Source of the DNA: Erwinia aphidicola
GTDB lineage: Bacteria; Pseudomonadota; Gammaproteobacteria; Enterobacterales; Enterobacteriaceae
Assembly: GCF_014773485.1 (NCBI RefSeq)
Contig: NZ_JACXBP010000014.1
Location: 22,079 to 86,078 of the forward strand
Reading direction: 5' to 3'
Length of the DNA: 64,000 bases
Under the pieces are notes generated by a model. That model had not been told where the DNA came from and ran no database searches. It saw only the letters and a program-made list of their open reading frames with translations. Each line of letters opens with the position of its first letter. Position 1 is the first letter of the stretch. Below are positions 43,177-52,512 of the stretch, piece after piece. Made by a program: the position numbers and the translations under genes.

Positions 43177-45216
43177 ATGCCGTCAATCGAAATACCTGCA
43201 AAACCTCAAAAAGATCGTATTAATCCCGTGGTGTTTTACACCTCAGCGGTTCTTATCCTGCTATTTTCCCTGACCACTATTTTCTTCACCGATTTATCCG
43301 ACCGCTGGATCAATCTCACCCTTGACTGGGTGTCGAATACCTTTGGCTGGTATTACCTGCTGGCGGCCACGGTTTACATCGTTTTTGTAATCTTTATGGC
43401 CTGTTCACGCTTTGGCTCGATCAAGCTCGGACCGGAGCAGTCGAAGCCCGAGTTCAGCCTGATGAGTTGGGCGGCAATGCTGTTTGCCGCCGGGATCGGC
43501 ATTGACCTGATGTTCTTCTCGGTCGCGGAACCCGTCACGCAATATATGATGCCTCCGGAAGGCCAGGGCCAGACGATGGAAGCGGCACGTCAGGCAATGG
43601 TCTGGACGCTGTTCCACTACGGTCTGACTGGCTGGTCGATGTATGCCCTGATGGGGATCGCACTGGGTTACTTCAGCTATCGCTATGGCCTGCCGCTGAC
43701 CATCCGCTCTGCGCTCTACCCCATTTTTGGCAAGCGCATTAACGGTCCGATTGGTCATACGGTGGATATCGCCGCCGTGCTGGGGACCATTTTCGGTATC
43801 GCCACCACCCTTGGCATTGGCGTGGTGCAGCTCAATTATGGCCTCAAGGTGCTGTTCGACGTGCCAGAAGGACTGACGGCGCAGGCAGGGCTGATTGTAC
43901 TGTCGGTGATTATGGCGACCATTTCCGTTACCTCCGGCGTCAACAAAGGGATCCGTTTCCTTTCTGAGCTGAACGTACTGCTGGCCTTTGGCCTGATCCT
44001 CTTTGTGCTGTTTGTCGGCGATACCAGCTTCCTGCTGAATGCGCTGGTGCTGAACGTTGGTGACTACATCAACCGCTTTATGGGCATGACGCTGAACAGC
44101 TTTGCCTTCGATCGCCCGACCGAGTGGATGAATAACTGGACGCTGTTCTTCTGGGCGTGGTGGGTTGCCTGGTCACCGTTCGTCGGCCTGTTCCTTGCGC
44201 GTATTTCCCGCGGCCGTACCATTCGCCAGTTCGTGCTGGGGACGCTGACCATTCCGTTTATCTTCACCCTGCTGTGGCTGTCAATTTTTGGCAACAGCGC
44301 ACTGTATGAGATCATTCACGGCAATATGGCGTTCGCCCAGGAAACCATGGCGCACCCAGAGCGCGGCTTCTACAGCCTGCTGGCGCAGTACCCGGCCTTT
44401 ACCTTCAGCGCCTCTGTCGCCACCATCACCGGTCTGCTGTTTTACGTCACCTCAGCGGACTCCGGCTCGCTGGTGCTGGGTAACTTCACCTCCCGCCTGG
44501 CAGACATCAATAATGATGCGCCAAACTGGCTGCGCATTTTCTGGTCGCTGGCGATCGGGGTACTGACGCTGGGCATGCTGATGGTTAATGGCGTGACCGC
44601 ACTGCAAAAAACCACGGTTATCATGGGCCTGCCGTTCAGCTTTGTGATCTTCTTTGTGATGGCAGGGCTGTATAAATCCCTGCGCGTGGAGGATCACCGC
44701 CGCGCCAGCGCCACGGTGAATACGCCGCCGGTGCCGGTCTCGCGCGATGACCGTCTGAACTGGAAGCAGCGTATTTCACGCGTGATGAACTATCCGGGCA
44801 CCACGCATACCCGCAAGATGCTGGAAGAGGTCTGTCGCCCGGCGATGGAAGAAGTGGGGCGCGAGCTGGAACGCCGGGGCGCGAAAGTGCAAGTCACCGA
44901 GATGCCGCCGCTGGAAGATGAACGCCTGAATCACCTGGAGCTGCTGGTGAATCTGGGTGAGGAGCAGAGCTTCCTGTATCAGATCTGGCCGCAGCGTTAC
45001 TCGGTTCCGGCGTTTACTTATCGCGCCCGCAGCGGCAAGTCCGATTACTTCCGCCTCGAAACCTTCCTGCTGGAGGGCACCCAAGGCAATGACCTGATGG
45101 ACTACACCCGTGAGCAGATCATCAATGACATTCTCGACCAGTACGAGCGTCATATGACCTTCCTGCACATTCACCGTGAAGCGCCGGGCAACACCATGCC
45201 GTTCCCTGAGGCGTAA
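43177..45216 (+). CDS. betT: BCCT family choline transporter BetT
   Basis: A 679-residue secondary transporter with 12 membrane helices (about 15-510) and a long cytoplasmic C-terminal domain, as in BetT. It imports choline with protons for glycine betaine synthesis in osmoprotection. Family markers: WAAMLFAAGIGIDLMFFSVAEP (BCCT glycine motif), WTLFFWAWWVAWSPFVGLFLARISRGRT (conserved Trp-rich helix 8) and TSADSGSLVLGNFTS. The upstream frame adds 20 residues without homology; ATG 43177 has GCGGAG before it. No betA or betB is adjacent. Confidence 0.92.
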   Translation: MPSIEIPAKPQKDRINPVVFYTSAVLILLFSLTTIFFTDLSDRWINLTLDWVSNTFGWYYLLAATVYIVFVIFMACSRFGSIKLGPEQSKPEFSLMSWAAMLFAAGIGIDLMFFSVAEPVTQYMMPPEGQGQTMEAARQAMVWTLFHYGLTGWSMYALMGIALGYFSYRYGLPLTIRSALYPIFGKRINGPIGHTVDIAAVLGTIFGIATTLGIGVVQLNYGLKVLFDVPEGLTAQAGLIVLSVIMATISVTSGVNKGIRFLSELNVLLAFGLILFVLFVGDTSFLLNALVLNVGDYINRFMGMTLNSFAFDRPTEWMNNWTLFFWAWWVAWSPFVGLFLARISRGRTIRQFVLGTLTIPFIFTLLWLSIFGNSALYEIIHGNMAFAQETMAHPERGFYSLLAQYPAFTFSASVATITGLLFYVTSADSGSLVLGNFTSRLADINNDAPNWLRIFWSLAIGVLTLGMLMVNGVTALQKTTVIMGLPFSFVIFFVMAGLYKSLRVEDHRRASATVNTPPVPVSRDDRLNWKQRISRVMNYPGTTHTRKMLEEVCRPAMEEVGRELERRGAKVQVTEMPPLEDERLNHLELLVNLGEEQSFLYQIWPQRYSVPAFTYRARSGKSDYFRLETFLLEGTQGNDLMDYTREQIINDILDQYERHMTFLHIHREAPGNTMPFPEA

Positions 45217-45235
45217 CCCGCTGAGCATCACTCTG

Positions 45236-45259
45236 ACCAGGCTTCGGCCTGGTTTTTTT
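45236..45259 (+). terminator. Terminator after betT
   Basis: CCAGGC-TTCG-GCCTGG stem-loop (45237-45252) followed by seven T bases, 20 bp after the betT stop. A textbook rho-independent terminator. Confidence 0.9.
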
Positions 45260-45391
45260 ATCAGCGATGTGGCCTGATGTCGTTTGATTAGTTTAAATAA
45301 CTGAGTTGGAACGCATGATTATCCAACTGCTGTATAACCGATGAATTGAGTTCGGGTTAACAGCGAGCCTTAAGCCCGGAGCGTGCTTCAC

Positions 45392-46255
45392 TCAGTGAGC
45401 AAAGCGCTTCGCGCCCGCCACACACAGGATAATCACCCCTGCGCAGACAACCATGCTCAGAGCTATAGCTTCATGCAGAAACAGCGCGGTGAACACCAGG
45501 CCGAAGAATGGCTGTAACAGCTGTAACTGCCCCACTCCCGCAATGCCGCCGAGCGCCAGCCCGCGGTACCAGAAGATAAAACCAATCAGCATGCTGAACA
45601 GTGAAACATAGCCCAGCCCGAGCCAAGCCGGTGCACTGATGCTGTGCCAGCTGGTCGGCAGCGTGAACAGGCCGATTAGCAACATTAAAGGCAGGGACAG
45701 CAGCAGCGCCCAGCTAATCACCTGCCAGCCGCCCAGCCGTCGCGATAACCCTGCCCCTTCCGCATAACCCAGTCCACACAGCACGATAGCGGCGATCATC
45801 AGCGAATCACCGCTGAATGAGCCGCCCGTTCCGCAGGCGATCGCAAAGCCCGCCACGGTCGCGGCACCGAGCAGGGAGAATAGCCAGAAGGCTGGCCGGG
45901 GTCGCTCGCCGCCGCGCAGGACGCCGAAGATTGCCGTTGAAAGCGGCAGCAGTCCGATAAACACCAGCGAGTGCGCAGCGGTGATATGGCGTAGAGCCAG
46001 TGCCGTCAGCAGCGGGAACCCCACCACCACGCCCGCGGCGATAATCAGCAACGGAATGATATCGCCACGCTGCGGTCGGCGCTGACGTAGCAACAGCAGC
46101 AGTCCCGCTGCCAGCAGCGCGGCGATAACGGCGCGTGCGGAGGTAAGAAAAAGCGGGGAAAAGTCGGTGACGGCCACGCGTGTCGCAGGCAGCGAGCCGC
46201 TAAATATCACCACGCCCGCCAGCCCACTCCACCATCCTGCTTTAGTTTGTTCCAT
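45392..46255 (-). CDS. EamA/DMT superfamily transporter
   Basis: A 287-residue inner-membrane protein with about ten helices in two EamA repeats (about 10-140 and 150-280): SGSLPATRVAVTDFSPLFLTSARAVIAALLA, then a second repeat with FSMLIGFIFWYRGLALGGIAGVGQLQLLQPFFG. DMT exporters commonly export amino acids or metabolites. It is divergent from a MocR-type regulator, which probably controls it. Confidence 0.88.
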   Translation of the reverse strand: MEQTKAGWWSGLAGVVIFSGSLPATRVAVTDFSPLFLTSARAVIAALLAAGLLLLLRQRRPQRGDIIPLLIIAAGVVVGFPLLTALALRHITAAHSLVFIGLLPLSTAIFGVLRGGERPRPAFWLFSLLGAATVAGFAIACGTGGSFSGDSLMIAAIVLCGLGYAEGAGLSRRLGGWQVISWALLLSLPLMLLIGLFTLPTSWHSISAPAWLGLGYVSLFSMLIGFIFWYRGLALGGIAGVGQLQLLQPFFGLVFTALFLHEAIALSMVVCAGVIILCVAGAKRFAH

Positions 46256-46393
46256 GTTGCCTCATCATGACTGGAAAAATAATTTTCCACGATAGTAAGA
46301 AGCAAACGAGCCGCAGCGAAGATACACTACAGTACAATTTCGCCATTCTGTATGGTTCCATTTACCCATACAGTTAGACATTCAGGATCGGCC

Positions 46394-47764
46394 ATGACAC
46401 GTACCGAAGCGTTAATCAATGAGATTCGCCAGCGTATTACGGCGGGTTTGCTGTGCAGCGGCGAGCGCCTTCCTTCGGTACGCCGTTTTGCCACCACGAT
46501 GCATGTTTCCCCATCCACCGTGGTCGAAGCCTACGAAAGACTGGCGGCTGAAGGCGTTATCCGCGCACGTCGCGGCTCAGGTTTTTACGTCTGCGGCGCG
46601 CATACCGCCCCGTTAAGCCTGACAGAGAGCAGCCAGCGCCAACCCGAAGTCGACCCTTTTTGGGTTTCGCGGCAGTCGCTGGATGCCGCAGCGGGGGAAC
46701 TGAAGCCCGGCTGTGGGTGGCTACCGGCTGACTGGATGCCGCAGGAAGCGCTGCGCAAGGGCCTGCGCCAGCTGGCACGATCGCCAGATAATACCCTGAC
46801 CGATTACGGCAGTACGCGCGGTTCAGCCACGCTGCGCCGCCTGCTGCTGGCGCGTTTTGCTCAGGAAGGGCTGGCGGCTTCCATGTCGCAGATAATGCTG
46901 GCCGGTTCTGGCACCCAGGCGCTCGATCTCATCTGCCGCCTCCTGCTGCGTCCGGGGGACACAGTGGTGGTTGATGACCCCTGCTACTTCAACTTTCAGG
47001 CGCTATTGCGGGCGCATCAGGTCAATATCGTTGGCGTGCCGTTTACCCCGGAAGGGCCCGATGTCGCGATGTTTGAACAGGTGCTAAGCACCACGCGACC
47101 ACGACTGTATATCACCAACTCCGCGCTGCATAATCCCACCGGCGGCTGCCTGTCCGCCCAGGCGGCCTACCGGGTGCTGCGCGCTGCAACGCTGTACGAT
47201 ACGATTATCGTCGAGGACGATATCTTTGCCGATTTCGAGCCTGAACTGTCACCGCGGCTGGCCATACCTGACGGCCTTGAGCGGGTTATCCGCATGGGCA
47301 GCTTTTCTAAAACGCTTTCTGCCTCGGTACGCTGCGGCTATATCGCCTGCCGTGAAGAGTGGATTGAGGGGTTAGTCGATCTGCAAATCGCCACTAACTT
47401 TGGCGGCCCCAGCCCGCTGTCTAGCGAGCTGGTCGCCGGCGTACTGGCGGGCGGCAGCTATCGGAAGCATCTGGACGAGGTGATCAAACGCCTCGACCGG
47501 GCGCGGAAAGAGGCGATCGTCCGCCTCTCAGCGCTGGGGATTGTTCCCTGGAGCGTTCCACGCGGCGGCTTTTATCTCTGGTGCCGTTTACCGGAAGGGC
47601 TTGATTCAACCGTAGTCGCCCGGCGCTGTCGCCAGCAGGGCGTCGTGCTGGCACCCGGCAACGTGTTCAGCATTTCTCAAACGGCTGGAGACTTTCTGCG
47701 TTTTAACGTGGCACACCTCAGCGATGAGCGTGTTTTTCACGTTTTGCAGCAGGCCATGAGATAA
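46394..47764 (+). CDS. MocR/PdxR-type GntR regulator with aminotransferase domain
   Basis: A 456-residue fusion. The N-terminal winged helix of the GntR family (ALINEIRQRITAGLLCSGERLPSVRRFATTMHVSPSTVVEAYERLAAEGVI) joins a type I aminotransferase-like domain (about 110-455) with FSKTLSAS carrying the PLP lysine. Such regulators sense PLP or amino compounds and often control a divergent transporter. The EamA gene lies 138 bp away in the opposite direction. The ATG at 46394 follows AGGATCGG. Confidence 0.88.
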   Translation: MTRTEALINEIRQRITAGLLCSGERLPSVRRFATTMHVSPSTVVEAYERLAAEGVIRARRGSGFYVCGAHTAPLSLTESSQRQPEVDPFWVSRQSLDAAAGELKPGCGWLPADWMPQEALRKGLRQLARSPDNTLTDYGSTRGSATLRRLLLARFAQEGLAASMSQIMLAGSGTQALDLICRLLLRPGDTVVVDDPCYFNFQALLRAHQVNIVGVPFTPEGPDVAMFEQVLSTTRPRLYITNSALHNPTGGCLSAQAAYRVLRAATLYDTIIVEDDIFADFEPELSPRLAIPDGLERVIRMGSFSKTLSASVRCGYIACREEWIEGLVDLQIATNFGGPSPLSSELVAGVLAGGSYRKHLDEVIKRLDRARKEAIVRLSALGIVPWSVPRGGFYLWCRLPEGLDSTVVARRCRQQGVVLAPGNVFSISQTAGDFLRFNVAHLSDERVFHVLQQAMR

Positions 47765-47860
47765 CGTAAGAGACTTCTTACAACAATATCAGTAAGGGAT
47801 GATGTTTCCCCGCATGGCTTCGGGCTTTAATAAGGAGAGAGCAGTCAGGGAGCCATTGCC

Positions 47861-48448
47861 ATGTTTAATATTGCCATTCTCGACAGCGATACCTTCAGCT
47901 GCAAAGGTGTCACGGATTACTTTAGTACCCGGGATATCCGCACCCTCTCCTGTTCTAATTTGGCAGAACTGGAAAGCACGCTGCAAGGTCAACCTGTCCA
48001 CGTAGTGATTGCCGAGCTGGCGACCGTGGATGACACGCTTTTCAGCTGCATTGACTATCTGACGCATCTGACCTGCCGCTGGCCGGATGTGCGCCTGATC
48101 CTCTTCACCCATTTTACCGACCCGGTACTGATGCGCTTTGTGGTACGTCACGTTCCCCACTGCAATCTGGTGCTGAAAAGTGACAGCTTCACACAGCTGG
48201 CATCCTGCATCTTCGCCAGCGACAGCGGTAATAAATTCAACAGCTCTTCGCAGGCGATGATCTGGGAATATCTCTCCGCTGATGGCAGAACCTTAACGCC
48301 GGAAGAGTTCCGGCTGCTGGAAAACCTGGCGCGTGAGAAGAACAGCCAGCGCGCCGTAGTGCCGGGCAGTGACAGCATTATGCTTAAACTCGGCTGCCAG
48401 GACTTAACGGAGCTGCAGGACAAACTGGGCATGCTGCAGTGGGGCTAA
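47861..48448 (+). CDS. Response-regulator-like protein with weak LuxR C-terminus
   Basis: A 195-residue protein. The N-terminal half looks like a receiver of the RcsB/FimZ style (FNIAILDSDTFSCKGVTDYF, DVRLILFTHFTDP), but the usual phosphoacceptor Asp position reads VHVVIAELATVDD, so phosphorylation is doubtful. The C-terminal part begins LTPEEFRLLENLAREKN, like the first helix of a LuxR-type domain, yet is short and poorly conserved afterwards. It may be a degenerate regulator or anti-regulator. No paired kinase is next to it. Confidence 0.55.
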   Translation: MFNIAILDSDTFSCKGVTDYFSTRDIRTLSCSNLAELESTLQGQPVHVVIAELATVDDTLFSCIDYLTHLTCRWPDVRLILFTHFTDPVLMRFVVRHVPHCNLVLKSDSFTQLASCIFASDSGNKFNSSSQAMIWEYLSADGRTLTPEEFRLLENLAREKNSQRAVVPGSDSIMLKLGCQDLTELQDKLGMLQWG

Positions 48449-48450
48449 CC

Positions 48451-49371
48451 TCAGCCCAGCATGCAAGCGCGCAGTTTCTTCAGCAGCCAGCGCAGCGCCT
48501 CATCGTTGTCGCGCCGTTTGTTCCACAGCAAAGAGAGTGTAAAGGCCGGAACCTTGAGGGGGACATCAGCACATAGCAGCCCGTAATCCGCTACCCATCC
48601 GGCAGCCAGCCCCTGCGGTACCGTAGCCAGTGCCGGCATCTGCTTCAGCAACAGCGGTAAAGACGAGAAGTTCGGCGTGACGTAGCGCACTCTTCTTTTG
48701 CGCCCGCAGTCCGCCAAAAGCTGGTCTATCGGGCTACTGCTGGCGCCACGATAGGAGACGAGAAGATGGTCATTAGCACTATATTGATCAAGTCTTATCG
48801 GTGAAGTGAGTGCTAACTGGAGCGGGTTCCACAGCGTGCAAAATCCCATCTGCGTCACCCTTTCGTGTACCACGCCAGCGGGGGCCCGTTCAGCGACGGA
48901 GATCGCCACATCGACCTTATCCTGCTGCACCTGTTCGCCATCCTGGAACGGATCGGTTGCCGTGACCTGCAGGCGGACACCGGGTGCCGTTTGGGCGATA
49001 TCCGCCATCACCCCCGGCATCAACCAACGCTCTACCCAGTCACTCATTCCCAGACGAAAGGTATGCCGATCTTCAGCGGGAGAAAAGCCCGGCACCTGAA
49101 ATATCACCTGCTGCATCTGCTCCATCATCGGCAGTAACGCAGTCACCAGCGCTTGCGCGCGCGGCGTCGGCGCCATTCCCCTTGCCGTGCGCACAAACAG
49201 CGGGTCGTCAAACATCTCGCGCAACCTGGCCAACGCTCCGCTTACCGCGGGCTGGCCGAGGTGTAACTTGCTGGCCGCGCGTGAAACACTTCCCTCGCGA
49301 TGCAGTACCAGCAGCACGGTCACGAGGTTCAGGTCGACCCGATTTAAATCATTTCCCCTGATAGTGCTCAT
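48451..49371 (-). CDS. LysR-family transcriptional regulator
   Basis: A 306-residue LysR regulator. The N-terminal helix-turn-helix is clear (VDLNLVTVLLVLHREGSVSRAASKLHLGQPAVSGALARLREMFDDPLFVR). The C-terminal inducer-binding domain continues to the end. It is divergent from the metallo-hydrolase gene, which it probably regulates. An in-frame TTG lies 12 bases upstream of the chosen ATG; neither has a strong ribosome site. Confidence 0.88.
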   Translation of the reverse strand: MSTIRGNDLNRVDLNLVTVLLVLHREGSVSRAASKLHLGQPAVSGALARLREMFDDPLFVRTARGMAPTPRAQALVTALLPMMEQMQQVIFQVPGFSPAEDRHTFRLGMSDWVERWLMPGVMADIAQTAPGVRLQVTATDPFQDGEQVQQDKVDVAISVAERAPAGVVHERVTQMGFCTLWNPLQLALTSPIRLDQYSANDHLLVSYRGASSSPIDQLLADCGRKRRVRYVTPNFSSLPLLLKQMPALATVPQGLAAGWVADYGLLCADVPLKVPAFTLSLLWNKRRDNDEALRWLLKKLRACMLG

Positions 49372-49452
49372 TATTTTAATCAATTTGAATGATGTTTAAA
49401 GCCGCAGGATACTGCTGCCTTTACTGAAATAACAGAACTTATCGAGGATTTA

Positions 49453-50409
49453 ATGAAACTTTTGCTAACTCTGCTGACCACCCTGGCCATCTCCGTAAAC
49501 TCGCTGGCAGCTACTGCACCGGTTACCCCACTGGATGCGCAAGCACCGGGCTATTACCGCATGATGCTGGGCAAACTGCGCATCACTGCCGTCTCCGACG
49601 GCACGGTGACGATCCCGCTGGATAAGCTGCTGACCCACATTTCCACCGATAAGCTGCGCCAACAGCTGGCGAACGATGCCATGACGCCGCAGGCTGAAAC
49701 CTCAATCAATGCCTTTGTGATTGATAACGGCCAGCAGCGGGTGCTGGTTGATGCCGGTGCGGGCGATCTGTTTGGCCACAACGGCGGGCACCTGCTGGAT
49801 AATCTGGCTGCCGCGGGCTATCCGGCGGAAACCATCGATGCGGTGCTGTTGACGCATATTCATGCCGACCACTCCGGCGGTATCTCCCGCCAGGGCAAAC
49901 CCGCCTTCCCAAACGCTCAGGTGTTCGTCGAGCAGAAAGATGTCGATTTCTGGCTCAACCCGGCGAATGCTGAGAAGGTAGAAGCCAGCCAGAAGCACAC
50001 CTTTGCTGAATCTGAGCAGACCATTCGCCCGGTTATCCAGGCAGGACGACTGAAGCCCTTTACCGCACCGGGAACGGTATTTGCCGGGATTAAGGCCACC
50101 TCAACGGCTGGCCATACGCCGGGCAGCGTGATGTATCGGGTGGAGAGTGAAGGACAGACGCTGGTGTTATGGGGCGATATCATTCACGCCAAAGCGGTGC
50201 AGATGCCGGACCCACATGTAGCAATCCACTTCGACGTTGATCAGCAGCAGGCGATAAAAACCCGTGAGCGGGTGTTAAAACAGGCGGCACAGGAGGGTTA
50301 CTGGGTGGCGGCGGCGCATATCGCGTTCCCGGGCTTTGGCCATGTTAAAAGCGACGGCAGTGGTTACCGGTGGGTCGCGGCAAATTACACCACGCAGCTC
50401 GCCCGCTAA
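49453..50409 (+). CDS. Exported MBL-fold metallo-hydrolase
   Basis: A 318-residue exported protein with a signal peptide (MKLLLTLLTTLAISVNSLAA). Metallo-beta-lactamase fold motifs: LVDAGAG, LTHIHADHSGG (zinc HxHxDH), STAGHTPGSVMYRV and LWGDIIHAKA. It resembles the periplasmic YtnP/AttM-type MBL group, some of which are quorum-signal lactonases. The substrate here is unknown. It is divergent from a LysR gene, with 81 bp between. Confidence 0.85.
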   Translation: MKLLLTLLTTLAISVNSLAATAPVTPLDAQAPGYYRMMLGKLRITAVSDGTVTIPLDKLLTHISTDKLRQQLANDAMTPQAETSINAFVIDNGQQRVLVDAGAGDLFGHNGGHLLDNLAAAGYPAETIDAVLLTHIHADHSGGISRQGKPAFPNAQVFVEQKDVDFWLNPANAEKVEASQKHTFAESEQTIRPVIQAGRLKPFTAPGTVFAGIKATSTAGHTPGSVMYRVESEGQTLVLWGDIIHAKAVQMPDPHVAIHFDVDQQQAIKTRERVLKQAAQEGYWVAAAHIAFPGFGHVKSDGSGYRWVAANYTTQLAR

Positions 50410-50530
50410 TCGGCAGCAGCGCGAGGGATAAAGATGCTCACCGCGTATGGTTATCAGATCTTCATCTTTCCAAGCGATCGCGCATGCTGTTAATAATTGT
50501 CCCACCTTAACGTATTCAGGGGGGACGATC

Positions 50531-51091
50531 ATGACCGAGCGTATTCGTTTAGCTAAGCCGGAAGAGGCAGAGTGGCTGCACGGGCTGTTACAGCGTGCTT
50601 ATACTCCGCTGGTTGCGCAGGGGATCAACTTCACCGTATCCCGCAGCACGGTCGCCGACGTGGCTGCCGTGATCGCCAGTGAATCAACCTTTGTGTTGGA
50701 GCGCGATGGCCAGCGAGTCGCCACGCTGACCGTGCGCTTTCCCTGGACGCAGGATAATACGCAGCTGGCACCGTGGCCTTTTCTGCACTGGTTCGCCGTC
50801 GAACCTGATTACAAAGGGCAGGGTTACGGCAGCCGGATTATTCGCTATGTCGAAGAGAGCTTTCTGCGCGACACTCTGAAATCGCCCGCCGTCTATCTGG
50901 CAACGGCGATTAAGCACCCGTGGCTGACTCAACTCTATCTACGCCGTGGCTATCAGCCTTTCCACCGCGCCATCAATCCACTGGGCGTTGAACTGGTCTA
51001 TCTGACGCGCGTGCTCGATCAGCGGCGCTACCAGCAAGCCAAAATCAAAGAGTATATACACGACTTTATTGAAAACTCGCTGACGGCATAA
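50531..51091 (+). CDS. GNAT family N-acetyltransferase
   Basis: A 186-residue GNAT protein. The acetyl-CoA binding motif A is visible (LHWFAVEPDYKGQGYGSRIIRYVEESF), with the Q/RxxGxG/A-type loop KGQGYGS. The substrate is unknown. The frame opens upstream, but ATG 50531 follows a run of G bases (GGGGGG) that can serve as the ribosome site. Confidence 0.8.
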   Translation: MTERIRLAKPEEAEWLHGLLQRAYTPLVAQGINFTVSRSTVADVAAVIASESTFVLERDGQRVATLTVRFPWTQDNTQLAPWPFLHWFAVEPDYKGQGYGSRIIRYVEESFLRDTLKSPAVYLATAIKHPWLTQLYLRRGYQPFHRAINPLGVELVYLTRVLDQRRYQQAKIKEYIHDFIENSLTA

Positions 51092-51254
51092 ACAGCCAGT
51101 CAGCTATCAGTGCGATGACACAAACAGCGATGCCTAAGCCTGGTGCGGCAAAAATCGACATGCTGAGCCAGTAGATTGCTCTTCGGGAAGCGCTCATCAA
51201 ATCATCGGACCGCCAAGTTGATGGGGGCGTGTGCCCCCATATCACTGCCACCGC

Positions 51255-52412
51255 CTAATATTTCAGGCGAAAAGCGCCGATTACGATAAGCAGAAAAGCC
51301 GCGGCAACCACCATAAATGCCACATAAAGATCGGCAAGATGCGCAATCCAGCCGATCAGTGCCGGGCCGCCAAGCACGCCGAAATAGCCCAGCGTCGCCA
51401 CCATCGCCACCGAGCGGTTGACCGGCATGCTTTTTTCCTGCCCGGCCAGAGTTATCAATACCGGGACAATGTTTGCCGCGCCAACCCCCACGAGTGCAAA
51501 GCCTAACAGCGTCATCGGCCAGCCCGGCAGCAGTACGGCGATCAGATACCCTGCAATCCCCAGGCCGCCACCGATAATTAATATTCTCTTGCGCCCCAGC
51601 ACGCTCACCACGGCGTCACCCATCATGCGCATCAGGGACATAGCAATGGCAAAGGCGGCGAATCCCCATCCGGCATGCTGCAGTGCCATACCCCGATCCT
51701 GAGTAATAAAAATCCCACCCCAGTCAAGAATAGCGCCCTCAGCCATAAAGCAGATCATTGCCATGACGGCCATTAGCATCAAGCGCAGGTTGGGCCGCCC
51801 CGCTCCACCTTCCTGCGGCTGCTGTTCATTACCCGATGAGGTCAGCAATCCGCGAAAGGCAAACGTGAAGACCAGTGCGATCAGCATTATCGCGCCCCCG
51901 CTACTGAACAGCGGCGACATTCCTGCATCGAGCATCAGCGCACCGCCACCGGCGCCAGCTATCCCTCCGACACTCCATAAACAGTGAAAACCGGACATTA
52001 AAGGCTTATCCGCCGCCTGTTCCACCAACGTCCCCTGAACGTTGACGGCAACGTCAGCCAGTCCGATGCCCATGCCAAAGATAAACAGGCTCAGCGCCAG
52101 CAGGCGAATGTCGCCGAGCGTTGCCAGCAGAGGCAGCATCAGGCAATACAATACTACCGATCCACTAATCACCTTACGGCAACCCAGCGCACCAATAACG
52201 CGCCCGGAACCCAGCATGGCGATAAGCGACCCGGCCCCAAGGCACAGCAGAAGCAATCCAAGATCGCCGGGGTCCGCGTGCGTGCGCTGCTGGGCGTATG
52301 GCACCAGCGCGGCCCATAATCCCATCGCCATACCGGTGACAAAAAATATCGCCCGCGTGCCAAAGCGCCTGGCCGGACTGGCGTCAAAAGTTACGGTATC
52401 TTGAAGTGACAA
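51255..52412 (-). CDS. MFS transporter (YbjJ-like)
   Basis: A 385-residue MFS protein with 12 helices; GSGRVIGALGCRKVISGSVVL contains the loop 2-3 motif. It is similar in organisation to YbjJ-type sugar/inner-membrane MFS proteins. Translation seems to start at TTG 52412 with GGAG 8 bases upstream. A 25-bp perfect palindrome covers its promoter, and a ROK regulator gene lies immediately upstream on the same strand. Confidence 0.8.
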   Translation of the reverse strand: MSLQDTVTFDASPARRFGTRAIFFVTGMAMGLWAALVPYAQQRTHADPGDLGLLLLCLGAGSLIAMLGSGRVIGALGCRKVISGSVVLYCLMLPLLATLGDIRLLALSLFIFGMGIGLADVAVNVQGTLVEQAADKPLMSGFHCLWSVGGIAGAGGGALMLDAGMSPLFSSGGAIMLIALVFTFAFRGLLTSSGNEQQPQEGGAGRPNLRLMLMAVMAMICFMAEGAILDWGGIFITQDRGMALQHAGWGFAAFAIAMSLMRMMGDAVVSVLGRKRILIIGGGLGIAGYLIAVLLPGWPMTLLGFALVGVGAANIVPVLITLAGQEKSMPVNRSVAMVATLGYFGVLGGPALIGWIAHLADLYVAFMVVAAAFLLIVIGAFRLKY

Positions 52413-52436
52413 AGGCAGCGCTCCTCATTGAAAGTT

Positions 52437-52461
52437 ACTTATTAAAAGACTTTTAATAAGT
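52437..52461 (-). promoter_or_regulatory. Perfect 25-bp palindrome, probable ROK operator
   Basis: ACTTATTAAAA and TTTTAATAAGT, 11-bp perfect arms around a 3-base centre, 25 bp before the MFS start. The adjacent ROK regulator is the natural candidate to bind it. Confidence 0.65.
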
Positions 52462-52512
52462 AGGCAGTATATTGGCAGAGTCGACGAAGTCAATACGTTC
52501 GCCGGATAATAA

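Noticed and set aside
51066..51251. 61-codon minus-strand frame with a hydrophobic helix between the GNAT and MFS genes
   Set aside because: It could be a tiny membrane protein, but it has no ribosome site and overlaps the end of the GNAT gene.
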